From contig JBMOFH010000015.1 of the NCBI GenBank assembly GCA_049318845.1, positions 1 to 28,291 on the forward strand: a stretch of 28,291 nt of DNA, given 5' to 3'. The notes below the pieces were generated by a model. That model was not told the DNA's origin and searched no databases. It saw only the letters and a list, made by a program, of their open reading frames with translations. Both the position numbers and the translations under genes were made by a program. The stretch comes from CAIOZW01 sp049318845. GTDB taxonomy: Bacteria; Acidobacteriota; Blastocatellia; RBC074. Shown here piece by piece: positions 7,490-16,613 of this stretch (its first letter is position 1; each line of letters starts with the position of its first letter).

Positions 7490-8419
7490 ATGGCAACCGA
7501 TTATGATGTCGTGATTATCGGGGGTGGGCCGACAGGTTTGGCTGCCGCCGTCTACACCGGGCGCTCGCTGCTCAGGACGCTGGTTTTGGAGAAGGCGGTT
7601 CCGGGGGGGCAGATCATCTACTCCGCGGCGATCGACAACTATCCGGGCTTTCCGGATGGCATCTCCGGCTACGATTTCTCACAGGCTTTTCTAAAGCACG
7701 CGCAGCGTTTCGGGGCCGAGATTCGAATCGGGACCGGGGCGGATGGGGTGAGCCGGAACGAGGATGGAACCTTTACGGTTCTTCTCGCTGACCGAACAAC
7801 CGTTACCACGGGTTCGGTTATTATGGCGATGGGGCGAAGCCCGCGGAAGCTGGAAGTTCCGGGCTATGAGAAGCTCTTCGGCTCGGGTGTCAGTGTCTGC
7901 GCGACCTGCGACGGGGCCTTCTTTCGGAATGTGCCGGTCGCGGTCGTTGGCGGTGGCAACTCGGCGGTTGAGGAGGGCATGTTCCTTACGCGCTATGCCT
8001 CGGAGGTCAAATCGATCCACCGGCGCGATCACTTCACGGCGCAGAAGATCCTGATCGAAGAGTACCTCCACAACCCGAAGGTCACGCCGATCTGGAATAC
8101 TGCGGTCGAGGAGATCTATGGCGAGAAGGAGGTCGAGGGTATCCGGATCCGAAACCTTGGGACCGGCGCGACCGAGGACCTCGATGTCAAGGCGGTCTTT
8201 GTCTTCATCGGCTGGCTGCCCAACTCGGGCCTCTGCCAGGATCTGGTCGATCTCGACGATCAGGGCCGGGTCAGAATCAACGAACTGATGGAGACCAATG
8301 TTCCAGGTCTCTACGCCGCTGGCGATCTCTGTGTTCGTCCGATCTATCAGCTCGCGAACGTGGTCGCCGATGGTGTGCAGGCGGCGGTCTCTGTCGAGAA
8401 GTATCTCGAAAAGAGATAG
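7490..8419 (+). CDS. trxB: Thioredoxin reductase (low-molecular-weight type)
   Basis: A 309-residue FAD-dependent enzyme that reduces thioredoxin with NAD(P)H in the cytoplasm. The FAD dinucleotide motif G-G-G-P-T-G is at residues 11-16, the redox pair C-A-T-C at 137-140, the NAD(P)H dinucleotide motif G-G-G-N-S-A at 154-159, and the second FAD motif in GLYAAGDLC near the C-terminus. The 2'-phosphate region reads HRRDHFTA (177-184): the two Arg after His are kept, but the further Arg of the E. coli type (HRRDGFRA) is Thr, so NADPH preference may be weaker. The ATG at 7490 gives the canonical start (YDVVIIGGGPTG) but has no ribosome binding site, suggesting a leaderless message or unusual initiation. 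purA follows after 114 bp. Confidence 0.95.
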   Translation: MATDYDVVIIGGGPTGLAAAVYTGRSLLRTLVLEKAVPGGQIIYSAAIDNYPGFPDGISGYDFSQAFLKHAQRFGAEIRIGTGADGVSRNEDGTFTVLLADRTTVTTGSVIMAMGRSPRKLEVPGYEKLFGSGVSVCATCDGAFFRNVPVAVVGGGNSAVEEGMFLTRYASEVKSIHRRDHFTAQKILIEEYLHNPKVTPIWNTAVEEIYGEKEVEGIRIRNLGTGATEDLDVKAVFVFIGWLPNSGLCQDLVDLDDQGRVRINELMETNVPGLYAAGDLCVRPIYQLANVVADGVQAAVSVEKYLEKR

Positions 8420-8533
8420 GCATCAACTTGAAAGTCGCCAGACTAACCAGACTAAACGGTTTCCGGGCTGGGCTGGGAGCTGTTTCAGTCTGCCAAATTC
8501 CGGCTTTTCAATTACTCAAGATTTGAAGAACTC

Positions 8534-9862
8534 ATGAACCTTGCAATCATTGGCGCACAATGGGGAGATGAGGGTAAAGGCAAGATCGTCGATCTGCTCG
8601 CTCCCCATTTCGATCTGGTCACGCGGTATCAGGGCGGACACAACGCTGGCCACACGGTCATCATTCGACAGGGAGGGGTGGATCAGAAATTTGTTCTCCA
8701 CCTGATACCATCAGGTATCACTCATCCTGGCAAGACCTGTGTGATTGGAAACGGCGTGGTCGTCGATCCGCGGGCGCTGATTGAAGAGATGAACGAGCTG
8801 CGGGAGAAGGGGATCGAGGTGACGCCGGCTAATCTGGTGATCAGTAATCGGGCGCACCTGATTCTGCCATACCACGTCGCGCTCGACCGTGCGATCGAGG
8901 CGAGCCGTGGTGGCAACGCCGTTGGGACGACGATGCGTGGGATTGGGCCGGCGTACGAAGATAAGATGGCGCGGCGCGGACTTCGCGTCGGGGAACTGAC
9001 CAATCCGACGGCGCTCGCGGTGCGGCTTCGTGACAACGCACGGCAGGCCAACCGCTTGCTGGTCATGCTTGGTGGTGAGCCGATCGATGAGAATCGGCTG
9101 GTCGAGGACGGCCACCGCTGGTGCGAACTGCTTGCCCCGCACATCCGTGAAACCACCTATCTTCTAAATCAGGCGGCAGGTGATGGGAAGAGCATTCTGA
9201 TCGAGGGTGCACAGGCGACCATGCTCGACATCGATCACGGAACCTATCCTTTTGTTACCTCCTCCAACTCGTCGATTGGTGGAGCCTGCACCGGGGCGGG
9301 GATCCCGCCATCGCTGGTCAATGTCGTGATTGGTGTGATCAAGGCCTACACGACACGCGTTGGTGGCGGACCATTTCCAACCGAGCTCAACGATGAGACG
9401 GGTGAGTTCATTCGGGCACAGGGCAAGGAGTTTGGTGCCTCGACCGGTCGACCGCGTCGAACCGGCTGGTTCGATGCCGTCGTCGCACGTTATTCGGTCA
9501 TGGTCAATGGACTCGACGCGCTGGCACTGACGAAGCTCGATGTCCTGGATGAGCTGGATGAGATCCGGATCTGTGTCGGCTACCGAATCGATGGTCAGGT
9601 CACAGACCAGGTTCCCTATGACGCCGAGCAGATGGCGGCAGCCGAGCCGATATACGAGACCATGGCCGGGTGGAAGAGCACCACTCGCGGCATTCAGCGA
9701 CTCGCCGATCTTCCGGCTCGTGCCCAGGCCTACCTCGAACGGCTGGCAGAGCTTTCAGGTGCGCCTTTCGCTTTCATCTCGACCGGCCCCGAACGGAACG
9801 AGACGATCATCGACCACGAAGTCCTTGGCCGGCGCGGGCTGCGGCTCGATCATTCGTTCTGA
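8534..9862 (+). CDS. purA: Adenylosuccinate synthetase
   Basis: A 442-residue enzyme that joins IMP and aspartate using GTP, the first step from IMP to AMP. The P-loop-like segment W-G-D-E-G-K-G-K is at residues 10-17, with catalytic D12, and the second catalytic residue is H40 in G-G-H-N-A-G-H-T. Other family signatures are G-T-T-M-R-G-I-G-P-A-Y-E-D-K near 135-148, LIEGAQATMLDIDHGTYPFV near 222-241 and TRVGGGPFPTE near 274-284. The length fits the family. The start at ATG 8534 matches the conserved N-terminus; the ribosome site is weak (TGAAGAA). It is probably cotranscribed with the PhzF-family gene 12 bp downstream. Confidence 0.97.
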   Translation: MNLAIIGAQWGDEGKGKIVDLLAPHFDLVTRYQGGHNAGHTVIIRQGGVDQKFVLHLIPSGITHPGKTCVIGNGVVVDPRALIEEMNELREKGIEVTPANLVISNRAHLILPYHVALDRAIEASRGGNAVGTTMRGIGPAYEDKMARRGLRVGELTNPTALAVRLRDNARQANRLLVMLGGEPIDENRLVEDGHRWCELLAPHIRETTYLLNQAAGDGKSILIEGAQATMLDIDHGTYPFVTSSNSSIGGACTGAGIPPSLVNVVIGVIKAYTTRVGGGPFPTELNDETGEFIRAQGKEFGASTGRPRRTGWFDAVVARYSVMVNGLDALALTKLDVLDELDEIRICVGYRIDGQVTDQVPYDAEQMAAAEPIYETMAGWKSTTRGIQRLADLPARAQAYLERLAELSGAPFAFISTGPERNETIIDHEVLGRRGLRLDHSF

Positions 9863-9874
9863 ACCGGAGAAGCG

Positions 9875-10798
9875 ATGCGTTACAGCTACCATACGGCGGA
9901 TGTTTTTACGGATCAGCGCTTCGGCGGGAATCAGCTTGCGGTGCTGACGGCGGCGGAGGGGCTCACTTCTACGGATATGCAGCTGATAGCGCGCGAATTC
10001 AACTACTCCGAAACCGTCTTCGTCCTTCCTCCGGAAGATCCCGCACACACCTGTCGGCTGCGAATATTCACCCCGGCCGAGGAGCTGCCCTTTGCCGGCC
10101 ACCCGACGATTGGGGCGGCGTTCATTTTGACACTGACGGGGCGCATCGCGACACCTGCCGACGACGGCCGGGTGAAGGTGGTCTTCGAGGAGGGAGCGGG
10201 GCTGGTTCCGGTCGAGATCAGTCGTACTGCCGGGAGGTTTCACGCCTGGCTGACCGCGCCGCGCCGACCAGAAACTGATCCCGATCCACCGTCGATCCAC
10301 ACCATCGCACGGGTTCTCTGCCTCCAGCCCGATGACCTGCTGGCCGGCCAGAATGCACCGCAAGGTGTCTCGTGCGGCGTTCCGTTCCTCTGTGTTCCGA
10401 TCCGCTCACTTGCGGCGATTCGCCGTGCCAATGTCGATCGCGCCGCCTGGCTGGCCAGTCTGGCCGACTCCTGGGCACCAATGATCTGCGCCTTTACACG
10501 CGAGACAGAGTCAGCCGAGGCCGATCTTCACGTCAGAGTATTTTGCCCCGGCCTCGGGGTCGAGGAGGATCCGGCAACCGGATCGGCCGCCGCAACCCTC
10601 GGTGCCTATCTCGCCCAGCGCGATTCAAGAACCACTGGCACGATCAACTTTGTGATTGAACAGGGGATTGAAATCCTCAGACCGAGCCGGATCGATGTCG
10701 CCGTCGATAAATTGGACGGTGAGATCGTCGCCGTCAGGGTCGGTGGATCCGCCGTCTCCGTTATGCAGGGTGAGATCGAGGTCGGGGCTTCAAGTTAG
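9875..10798 (+). CDS. PhzF-family isomerase/epimerase
   Basis: A 307-residue protein of the PhzF (diaminopimelate-epimerase-like fold) family. The catalytic glutamate is E46 in N-Y-S-E-T-V-F, G-H-P-T-I-G is at 75-80, and the second-half motif E-E-D-P-A-T-G-S-A-A lies near 229-238. The N-terminus MRYSYHTADVFTDQRFGGNQ is typical. Members include PhzF of phenazine synthesis, but most are in organisms with no phenazine genes and have unknown substrates; none of the other phz genes is here. The start has GGAGA about 5 nt upstream and lies 12 bp after purA, suggesting cotranscription. Its function beyond family is not inferable. Confidence 0.9.
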   Translation: MRYSYHTADVFTDQRFGGNQLAVLTAAEGLTSTDMQLIAREFNYSETVFVLPPEDPAHTCRLRIFTPAEELPFAGHPTIGAAFILTLTGRIATPADDGRVKVVFEEGAGLVPVEISRTAGRFHAWLTAPRRPETDPDPPSIHTIARVLCLQPDDLLAGQNAPQGVSCGVPFLCVPIRSLAAIRRANVDRAAWLASLADSWAPMICAFTRETESAEADLHVRVFCPGLGVEEDPATGSAAATLGAYLAQRDSRTTGTINFVIEQGIEILRPSRIDVAVDKLDGEIVAVRVGGSAVSVMQGEIEVGASS

Positions 10799-10890
10799 GC
10801 CAGGCAGGGTTCAGGATGATCGGTCAAATTTTTCAGAACCGTTGAAGCTATTGCAAACCTGTTCCGAAAATGTAAAGATGATCGAGTTGT

Positions 10891-10950
10891 AGTCATAGTG
10901 TCAGTCATGATGTCAGTCATGATGTCAGTCATAATGTCAGTCATGATGTC
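10891..10950 (+). repeat. Five 12-bp tandem repeats
   Basis: The unit AGTCATGATGTC occurs five times without gaps. Units at 10903, 10915 and 10939 are identical; those at 10891 and 10927 differ by two changes or one. Each identical unit contains the palindrome TCATGA. It sits 93 bp after the PhzF-family gene and about 440 bp before the receptor start. Confidence 0.95.
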
Positions 10951-11170
10951 ACAGATGGCGTCGCGATAACCGGTGGTCGCAGATGCCCAGCGTCCCACAC
11001 AGATCCGCCGGCCAACAAGTGCTTTGCTGAGGTGATAACTGGTTCTCTGACCAATTCTGGTCTCGGGTTTAACGGGTAGTTGGTTCCGGAATTCCGGTTC
11101 TGACTGTGAACCCAAGTGATTAATTGTATGGTCGGGGTCGGTTGTAGTCACCTGCAGTTGGTTTGTGCGC

Positions 11171-11207
11171 AAAGATCGTAATGGCCGTTCCGGCGCTTGC
11201 GATCTTT
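11171..11207. other. Inverted repeat / hairpin in intergenic region
   Basis: AAAGATCGTAA (11171-11181) pairs with TTGCGATCTTT (11197-11207) over 11 bp with one G-T pair and a GC-rich 15-nt loop. No T-tract follows on either strand, so it is not an obvious terminator. Confidence 0.6.
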
Positions 11208-11386
11208 ATGCTCTTCCTGCCTCTTGCGTGTTGTCAGCCGTCCACCCATAAAATTACTCATTTGCTCCAATTACTCCGGAAATTCCAGACGCTCCAGACG
11301 GACAGAGTCTTTCGAGTCGGTCTTAACAGTGAAATCGATTGATCCATGAAGATCAGTTGAAAAGAGTGAACTAAGGAGAAACAACG

Positions 11387-14300
11387 ATGAGGTACCTGGC
11401 AAAGCAGCTTTGGCTCTCATTGCTGGTTGGGGGGATCATGACAATGATGCTCTCCACGGCATGGGGTCAGACCTACACGGCGACGGTTACCGGCACGATT
11501 ACAGATCCACAGGGATCGACGATTGCCGGAGCGAAGGTCGTCGCTATCAATCAGGGAACGAAGCTCGAATACGCCGTGCAGACCAATGACGCCGGTGTTT
11601 ATACGATTCCGTTCCTGCCGATCGGGAGTTATGTGATCACGATCGAGGCGACCGGATTCAAGAAATCGGTCTCATCAGCCTTCAAGCTCGAGGTCAATCA
11701 GATCGCAAGGATCAACCTTGCGCTCCAGGTTGGTGCGGTCTCAGAGCAGGTGACGGTGACGGATGTCGCTCCGATTCTCCAGACGGAGAACGTGACGGTC
11801 GGTCAGGTCATCACCGGTGAGAAGACGACCAATCTTCCGCTCAATGGCCGAAATTTCCAGGCGTTGACGCTGCTGATTCCGGGAGTCGTCTCCCCGAATC
11901 CGGGTGCTTTCAACAACGCGAGCCTCCAGAATGGTCAGGGTCGTCCGTACGTCAACGGAAACCGCGAACAGGGCAACGCCTTCCTGCTCGACGGAATGAG
12001 CGTCGATGAAACGATCGACAACCGTATCGGCTACAAGCCAAACGTCGATGCAATCGCAGAGTTCCGGGTCGAGACCAGCAACTCGTCGGCCGAGTTCGGA
12101 AACGTGACCGGCGCAACGGTCAACGCGACCCTCAAATCGGGAACGAACGAATTTCACGGCAACGTCTTCGAGTTCCTCCGCAATGACGCGCTCGATGCCA
12201 ACTCCTGGGCCAACAACCGGAACCGTGCAACCAAGCAGAAGCTTCGCCAGAGCGTCTTTGGCGGTACCCTTGGTGGTCCGATCATCAAGGAGAAGCTCTT
12301 CTTCTTCACCGATTATCAGGGAACGATTCGTCGGACGGGCGGTGGCGCGACGGCTTTCGTCGCTCCGGCAGCGTGGCGAACGGGCGATCTTTCGAGCCTC
12401 CTCGCGCGCAACATCTTCATCCGCGATCCGCAGAGGACCGGTGCCTGTAGTGCGACCGACCAGACTGCCTGCTTCCCGGGCAACATCATTCCGACGGCGC
12501 GGATCATCAACCCGGCGGCGCGGGCACTCTTCGCCGACACCAGCCTCTATCCGCTGCCGGATCGGATCGATCCGCAGACCCAGGTCGGCATCTACAATAC
12601 ACGGACGCTCGACAAGCTTGACGGTCACCAGTTCGACATCAAGATCGACGCGCGCCTGACCGACAAGGACAACTTCTCGGGTCGTTACTCCTTCGCCAAC
12701 TTCAATGAGCAGGGCGACCGTGGCGTCCTGAGGACCAATCCGACCAGCAAGAGCTTCAACCGTCCGCAGAACATCGTTCTCAACTGGACGCGAACCATCT
12801 CGCCAACGATCATCAACGAAGCCCGTGTCGGTCTCAACCGCGCCGTCTTCATCACCGATGTGCTCGATTGGGGCGGACTCGGCGCCGGTAATGCCAAGTT
12901 TGGCATCCCGGGCGGCCAGGTTGCTGACGGTCTCTCAAATATTTCGTTTGCGACCGGTCTTAGTGGTGTCGGGGCGATCGGGACGACCGAAGACAACGTC
13001 ACCAACACGTTCCATTATGGTGACAACCTGACGATCTTCCGCGGCCGTCACTCGCTCAAGATGGGTGGTCAGTGGCAGCGGTATCAGCAGAACCGTTTCT
13101 ATCCCGGAAACAATGGTCTCTTTGGCGCCTTCACCTACAATGGACAGTTCTCGGGTCAGGGCTTCTCAGACTTCCTGCTCGATCAGCTTCAGAACAAGCG
13201 CATCGGCAGCAAGAGTGGTACGTGGGGCCATCGTCAGAACCGCATTGGCGGCTTCTTCCAGGACGATTTCAAGATTCGCAACAACTTAACGCTCAACCTT
13301 GGAATGCGGTGGGAGTACACCTCACCGGTGGTCGAGGTTCTCGACCGGCAGTCAAACTTTGAGCTTTTCACCGGCCGTCAGCTCTTCGCGGGCAAGGATG
13401 GCAACAGCCGCGCCCTCTACAAGCCATTCAAGAAGGGCTTCGAGCCGCGCATCGGTTTTGCCTGGACACCGGAAGCCTTCGACGGCAAGTTCGTTGTCCG
13501 TGCCGGCTACGGTATCACGCAGTTTATGGAAGGCACCGGATCGAACCTCCGTCTTCCGCTCAATCCGCCGCTCTTCTCAGAGGCAGATTTCACCTATGAC
13601 CAGACCACCGGAGCCGGAACGATCACCAGGGGCTTCAACGATGTGGTAGTTCGCGATCAGCCGTCAGGCCTCATTCGTGTCTGGGATCCGAACATTCGTC
13701 CCCAGTTCACGCAGCAGTGGAATCTGACACTCGAGTATCAGCTGGCGAGCGCCACGTCGCTCTCAGTGGCCTATGTTGGAAACGATGCGACCCATCTCGT
13801 CGCGCCGACCGACTGGAACCAGCCGCTGCCAGGCCCGTCGAACGTTGCCCCATCGCAGTGGGCTTCGATCCAGACACGTCGTCCGCTCTTTGCGACGCGT
13901 CCGCTGGTCACCAACATCAGCGGTACGGCGACGTGGGGTATCAGCAACTACAATGGCCTCCAGGTCAGTCTCCGTCAGCGTTCGACGAAGGGAATGGAGT
14001 TCCTCCTCTCCTACACGCTCAGCAAGACGCTGACCGATAACCTGGGCTACTATGGCAGCGGCGGCGTTGCCACACAGTCTGCCTACTCGTACAACCAGTA
14101 CAATCAGCGCGGTTACAACTACGGTCTTGCCTTCTTCGACACGACGCATAACTTCGTCTGGTCGGGATCGTATGAGTTGCCGATTGGCAAGGGCCGTTCA
14201 TTGGGTGCAAACCTGCACCCGGTGGTCAACGCGATCATTGGCGGGTGGAATCTCAATTCGATCCTCAATCTTCGCAGTGGATTCCCGATGACGGTGACGA

Positions 14301-14683
14301 CGAGCCGCGACAATTCCTTCCAGAATCCGCGTGCTGGTCAGAAGCCGAACCTGATCGGAAATCCGAAGCCTGTCAGCCAGACGATCAACTCCTGGATTAA
14401 CCCCGGGGCGTTCGTTGCCGCGGCCGACGGGACCTTCGGGAACTCGCCGGTTGGTGTCCTGCGGGCTCCAGGTTATGCCAATATCGATTTCGGGATCAGC
14501 AAGAGGTTTGATGTCTCGGAGAAGAACTACTTCGAGTTCCGTGGTGAGTTCTTCAACTTCACCAATCATCCAAGCTTCTCGCCCCCGGCGCGTGACTTTA
14601 ACTCCCCGACGACGTTCGGCCTGATCACCGGTACGGTGAGCCCGCCGCGCTCGATTCAGGTGGCGTTGAAGTACTACTTCTAA
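11387..14683 (+). CDS. Oar-like TonB-dependent outer-membrane receptor
   Basis: A 1098-residue outer-membrane protein. The signal peptide (residues 1-27) ends A-W-G before Q-T. Residues about 30-115 form a carboxypeptidase-regulatory-like beta sandwich (GTITDPQGSTIAGAKVVAIN, then GVYTIPFLPIGSYVITIEA). A plug-like segment follows (about 120-250, with T-T-N-L-P-L-N-G-R-N-F-Q and the NGNREQGNAFLLDG stretch). The rest is a long Asn/Gly/aromatic-rich beta barrel ending in QVALKYYF, a typical C-terminal aromatic for barrel assembly. Acidobacteriota carry many such proteins, thought to import oligosaccharides or other large substrates using TonB energy; the substrate cannot be read here. The ribosome site AAGGAG lies 8 nt before ATG. 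Two hairpins follow, and a Tat-exported amidase is next. Confidence 0.93.
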   Translation: MRYLAKQLWLSLLVGGIMTMMLSTAWGQTYTATVTGTITDPQGSTIAGAKVVAINQGTKLEYAVQTNDAGVYTIPFLPIGSYVITIEATGFKKSVSSAFKLEVNQIARINLALQVGAVSEQVTVTDVAPILQTENVTVGQVITGEKTTNLPLNGRNFQALTLLIPGVVSPNPGAFNNASLQNGQGRPYVNGNREQGNAFLLDGMSVDETIDNRIGYKPNVDAIAEFRVETSNSSAEFGNVTGATVNATLKSGTNEFHGNVFEFLRNDALDANSWANNRNRATKQKLRQSVFGGTLGGPIIKEKLFFFTDYQGTIRRTGGGATAFVAPAAWRTGDLSSLLARNIFIRDPQRTGACSATDQTACFPGNIIPTARIINPAARALFADTSLYPLPDRIDPQTQVGIYNTRTLDKLDGHQFDIKIDARLTDKDNFSGRYSFANFNEQGDRGVLRTNPTSKSFNRPQNIVLNWTRTISPTIINEARVGLNRAVFITDVLDWGGLGAGNAKFGIPGGQVADGLSNISFATGLSGVGAIGTTEDNVTNTFHYGDNLTIFRGRHSLKMGGQWQRYQQNRFYPGNNGLFGAFTYNGQFSGQGFSDFLLDQLQNKRIGSKSGTWGHRQNRIGGFFQDDFKIRNNLTLNLGMRWEYTSPVVEVLDRQSNFELFTGRQLFAGKDGNSRALYKPFKKGFEPRIGFAWTPEAFDGKFVVRAGYGITQFMEGTGSNLRLPLNPPLFSEADFTYDQTTGAGTITRGFNDVVVRDQPSGLIRVWDPNIRPQFTQQWNLTLEYQLASATSLSVAYVGNDATHLVAPTDWNQPLPGPSNVAPSQWASIQTRRPLFATRPLVTNISGTATWGISNYNGLQVSLRQRSTKGMEFLLSYTLSKTLTDNLGYYGSGGVATQSAYSYNQYNQRGYNYGLAFFDTTHNFVWSGSYELPIGKGRSLGANLHPVVNAIIGGWNLNSILNLRSGFPMTVTTSRDNSFQNPRAGQKPNLIGNPKPVSQTINSWINPGAFVAAADGTFGNSPVGVLRAPGYANIDFGISKRFDVSEKNYFEFRGEFFNFTNHPSFSPPARDFNSPTTFGLITGTVSPPRSIQVALKYYF

Positions 14684-14701
14684 AAACGTTCCAGAAGTCG
14701 G

Positions 14702-14717
14702 GCTCTCTTCGGAGAGC
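14702..14717 (+). terminator. Short UUCG-loop hairpin after the receptor gene
   Basis: GCTCTC-TTCG-GAGAGC: 6-bp stem with a stable UUCG tetraloop, 18 bp after the receptor stop. No T-tract; it probably stabilises the 3' end or assists the next hairpin. Confidence 0.5.
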
Positions 14718-14733
14718 AGGGCCTGGAGAGGCT

Positions 14734-14765
14734 AAAGGTACGTCGGGGAGACCCGGCGTACCTTT
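14734..14765 (+). terminator. Strong intrinsic-type terminator hairpin after the receptor gene
   Basis: A 14-bp stem with one G-T pair (14734-14747 with 14752-14765) and a GAGA tetraloop. The stem begins AAAGGTACG and ends CGTACCTTT, so its 3' arm supplies the short T run. Confidence 0.75.
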
Positions 14766-14833
14766 GCCGTTATGAGGGATGCGTTGTCGTTTGGGATTTC
14801 CATTAGAGTAGGGGATTAAAACAGGTGACCAAT

Positions 14834-16432
14834 ATGAATCGGCGTGGATTTTTGCGGGTTGGTGTCGCAGGCAGTGCCGGGATGGGGATGGTGGTGAGGG
14901 GTGAAGCGGGTTTGGGAGTCGCGGCGCCGGAACTCGCGGAGGTCTCGATTTCCGGGTTGCGAAAGGCGATCGATTCCGGAAAGTGGTCAGTGGCCGATAT
15001 TGTTGCCGGCTATCTGGCAAGGATCGAGGCGCTGGACAGGAGTGGCCCGGCGATCAATTCGGTGATCGAGGTCAATCCGGACGCGCTGTCGATTGCGCGC
15101 CAGCTCGATGATGAGCGTCTGCAGGGGAGGGGCCGCGGGCCGTTGCACGGGATTCCAATTCTGATCAAGGATAACATCGACACCGCCGATCGGATGCGGA
15201 CTTCAGCCGGGTCGCTGGCGCTGGCGGAGTCGATCGCGGCTCGTGACGCTTTTGTGGCCGAGCGTTTGCGCACGGCGGGTGCGGTAATTCTGGGGAAGAC
15301 AAATCTGAGCGAGTGGGCAAATTTCCGTTCCTCCCGGTCGACCAGTGGTTGGAGTGGTCGTGGAGGGCAGACACGCAATCCCTATGCGCTCGACCGCAAT
15401 CCCTGCGGTTCGAGCTCCGGCTCCGGAGCGGCAGTTGCCGCCAGCCTTTGTGCGGCGGCGATTGGAACTGAGACCGATGGCTCGATTGTCTGCCCGTCGA
15501 ATGCCAATTCACTGGTTGGTATCAAGCCAACACTTGGATTGATCAGCCGTTCCGGTATCATTCCGATTTCACACAGTCAGGATACGGCCGGCCCGATGGC
15601 CAGGACCGTCACCGACGCCGCCATTCTGCTCTCCGCGCTCACCGGAGTCGACCCACGTGACGCGGCGACCAGGTCCAGTCGTTCCCACATCGAATCCGAC
15701 TACACGCGATTCCTCGATCCGCGCGGACTCAAAGGGGCACGGATCGGAATAGCACGCAACTACTTCGGTTTTAATGAACGTGTCGATAAGCTTCTTGAAG
15801 AGGCACTCGATGTGATGAAACGACAGGGGGCGATTCTCGTCGACCCGGTCAATGACCCGACAAGGGGAGAGTATGATGAATCTGAGCTCGAGGTCATGCT
15901 CTATGAGTTCAAGGCCGATCTCAATGCCTATCTGAAGACTGCCGGACCGGGTGCCGTTGCACGCACCATCGATCAGGTGATTGAATTCAACGAAAAGAAC
16001 CGTGCGCGTGAGATGCAATATTTTGGGCAGGAGATTATGATCCGGGCGGCGGCGAAGGGCCCGTTGACGGAACCTGCATATCGCCGTGCACTTGCCCGAA
16101 ATCTTCGCCTCTCACGCACTAATGGAATCGATGCCATGATCAGGACTCATCGGCTCGACGCGATTGTCGCTCCGACTGGCGGAACACCCTGGCTGACAGA
16201 CTTCGCCAATGGGGACCATTTCAGCGGCGGTTTCTCGACTGCCGCCGCCGTCGCCGGCTATCCTCACCTGACGGTGCCGGCCGGATACCTGCACGGATTG
16301 CCAGTCGGGATCTCATTTTTTGGTGGAGCCTGGACCGAAGGAAGGCTGATCAGGATCGCTTACGCCTTCGAACAGGCAAGTAACCATCGGAAAGCTCCGC
16401 GGTTTCTTCCGACGGCCGTGCCTGATCTGTAA
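14834..16432 (+). CDS. Tat-exported amidase-signature enzyme
   Basis: I chose ATG 14834 (532 residues) over GTG 14825 because AGGTGA lies 5 nt before it and the GTG falls within that site. The N-terminus N-R-R-G-F-L-R-V is a twin-arginine signal followed by a Gly/Ala/Val-rich segment, so it is probably exported folded. The amidase-signature triad is visible: K112 in L-I-K-D-N, the Gly/Ser-rich loop C-G-S-S-S-G-S-G at 191-198 with the cis-serine, and nucleophile S217 in E-T-D-G-S-I. Members hydrolyse amides ranging from simple nitrile-derived amides to peptide amides; the substrate is not clear. It follows the receptor but is separated by a strong terminator, so it probably has its own promoter. 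Confidence 0.9.
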   Translation: MNRRGFLRVGVAGSAGMGMVVRGEAGLGVAAPELAEVSISGLRKAIDSGKWSVADIVAGYLARIEALDRSGPAINSVIEVNPDALSIARQLDDERLQGRGRGPLHGIPILIKDNIDTADRMRTSAGSLALAESIAARDAFVAERLRTAGAVILGKTNLSEWANFRSSRSTSGWSGRGGQTRNPYALDRNPCGSSSGSGAAVAASLCAAAIGTETDGSIVCPSNANSLVGIKPTLGLISRSGIIPISHSQDTAGPMARTVTDAAILLSALTGVDPRDAATRSSRSHIESDYTRFLDPRGLKGARIGIARNYFGFNERVDKLLEEALDVMKRQGAILVDPVNDPTRGEYDESELEVMLYEFKADLNAYLKTAGPGAVARTIDQVIEFNEKNRAREMQYFGQEIMIRAAAKGPLTEPAYRRALARNLRLSRTNGIDAMIRTHRLDAIVAPTGGTPWLTDFANGDHFSGGFSTAAAVAGYPHLTVPAGYLHGLPVGISFFGGAWTEGRLIRIAYAFEQASNHRKAPRFLPTAVPDL

Positions 16433-16482
16433 TTGTGGATTGGGTTATGTGGGGATGGGCTGAAACGATGCGCAAAAAAGAA

Positions 16483-16522
16483 TGGACCAGGGATGTCGTT
16501 GTTCCTGCCAATCCCTGATCCA
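16483..16522. terminator. Convergent terminator between the amidase and the small membrane protein
   Basis: TGGACCAGGGAT (16483-16494) pairs with ATCCCTGATCCA (16511-16522), one mismatch. The minus strand continues ATTCTTTTTTGCG, a good T-tract for the small membrane protein gene; the plus strand continues CTCTCTTTC. Confidence 0.7.
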
Positions 16523-16528
16523 CTCTCT

Positions 16529-16587
16529 TTCACCGGATCCACTTCGGGCGGACCCATTTCGAATGCGTCCGAGGTAGGTCCGGTGAA
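16529..16587. terminator. Second large hairpin in the convergent region
   Basis: TTCACCGGA (16529-16537) pairs with TCCGGTGAA (16579-16587); further in, CC/GG and ACTTCGG/CCGAGGT continue the stem with small bulges, about 18 bp in all. GTTTGTTG follows on the plus strand. Confidence 0.5.
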
Positions 16588-16613
16588 GTTTGTTGAATGT
16601 GAAAAAAACCTTG

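Larger units (their letters stand above)
10799..11386. other. 588-bp intergenic region upstream of the TonB-dependent receptor
   Basis: No credible gene. It holds the 12-bp tandem repeat at 10891-10950, the palindrome CCGGAATTCCGG at 11086-11097, the hairpin at 11171-11207 and a 9-bp direct repeat (CCAGACGCT then CCAGACGGA, about 11285-11302). The last 200 bp must include the receptor promoter, but I find no convincing -35/-10 pair. Confidence 0.7.

Noticed and set aside
10795..11172. 125-codon minus-strand frame containing M-T-D-I repeats
   Set aside because: The repeats come from the 12-bp DNA repeat; flanks show no ribosome site or family features.
11741..12628. 295-codon open frame on the minus strand
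   Set aside because: Antisense to the TonB-dependent receptor; composition looks like a shadow.
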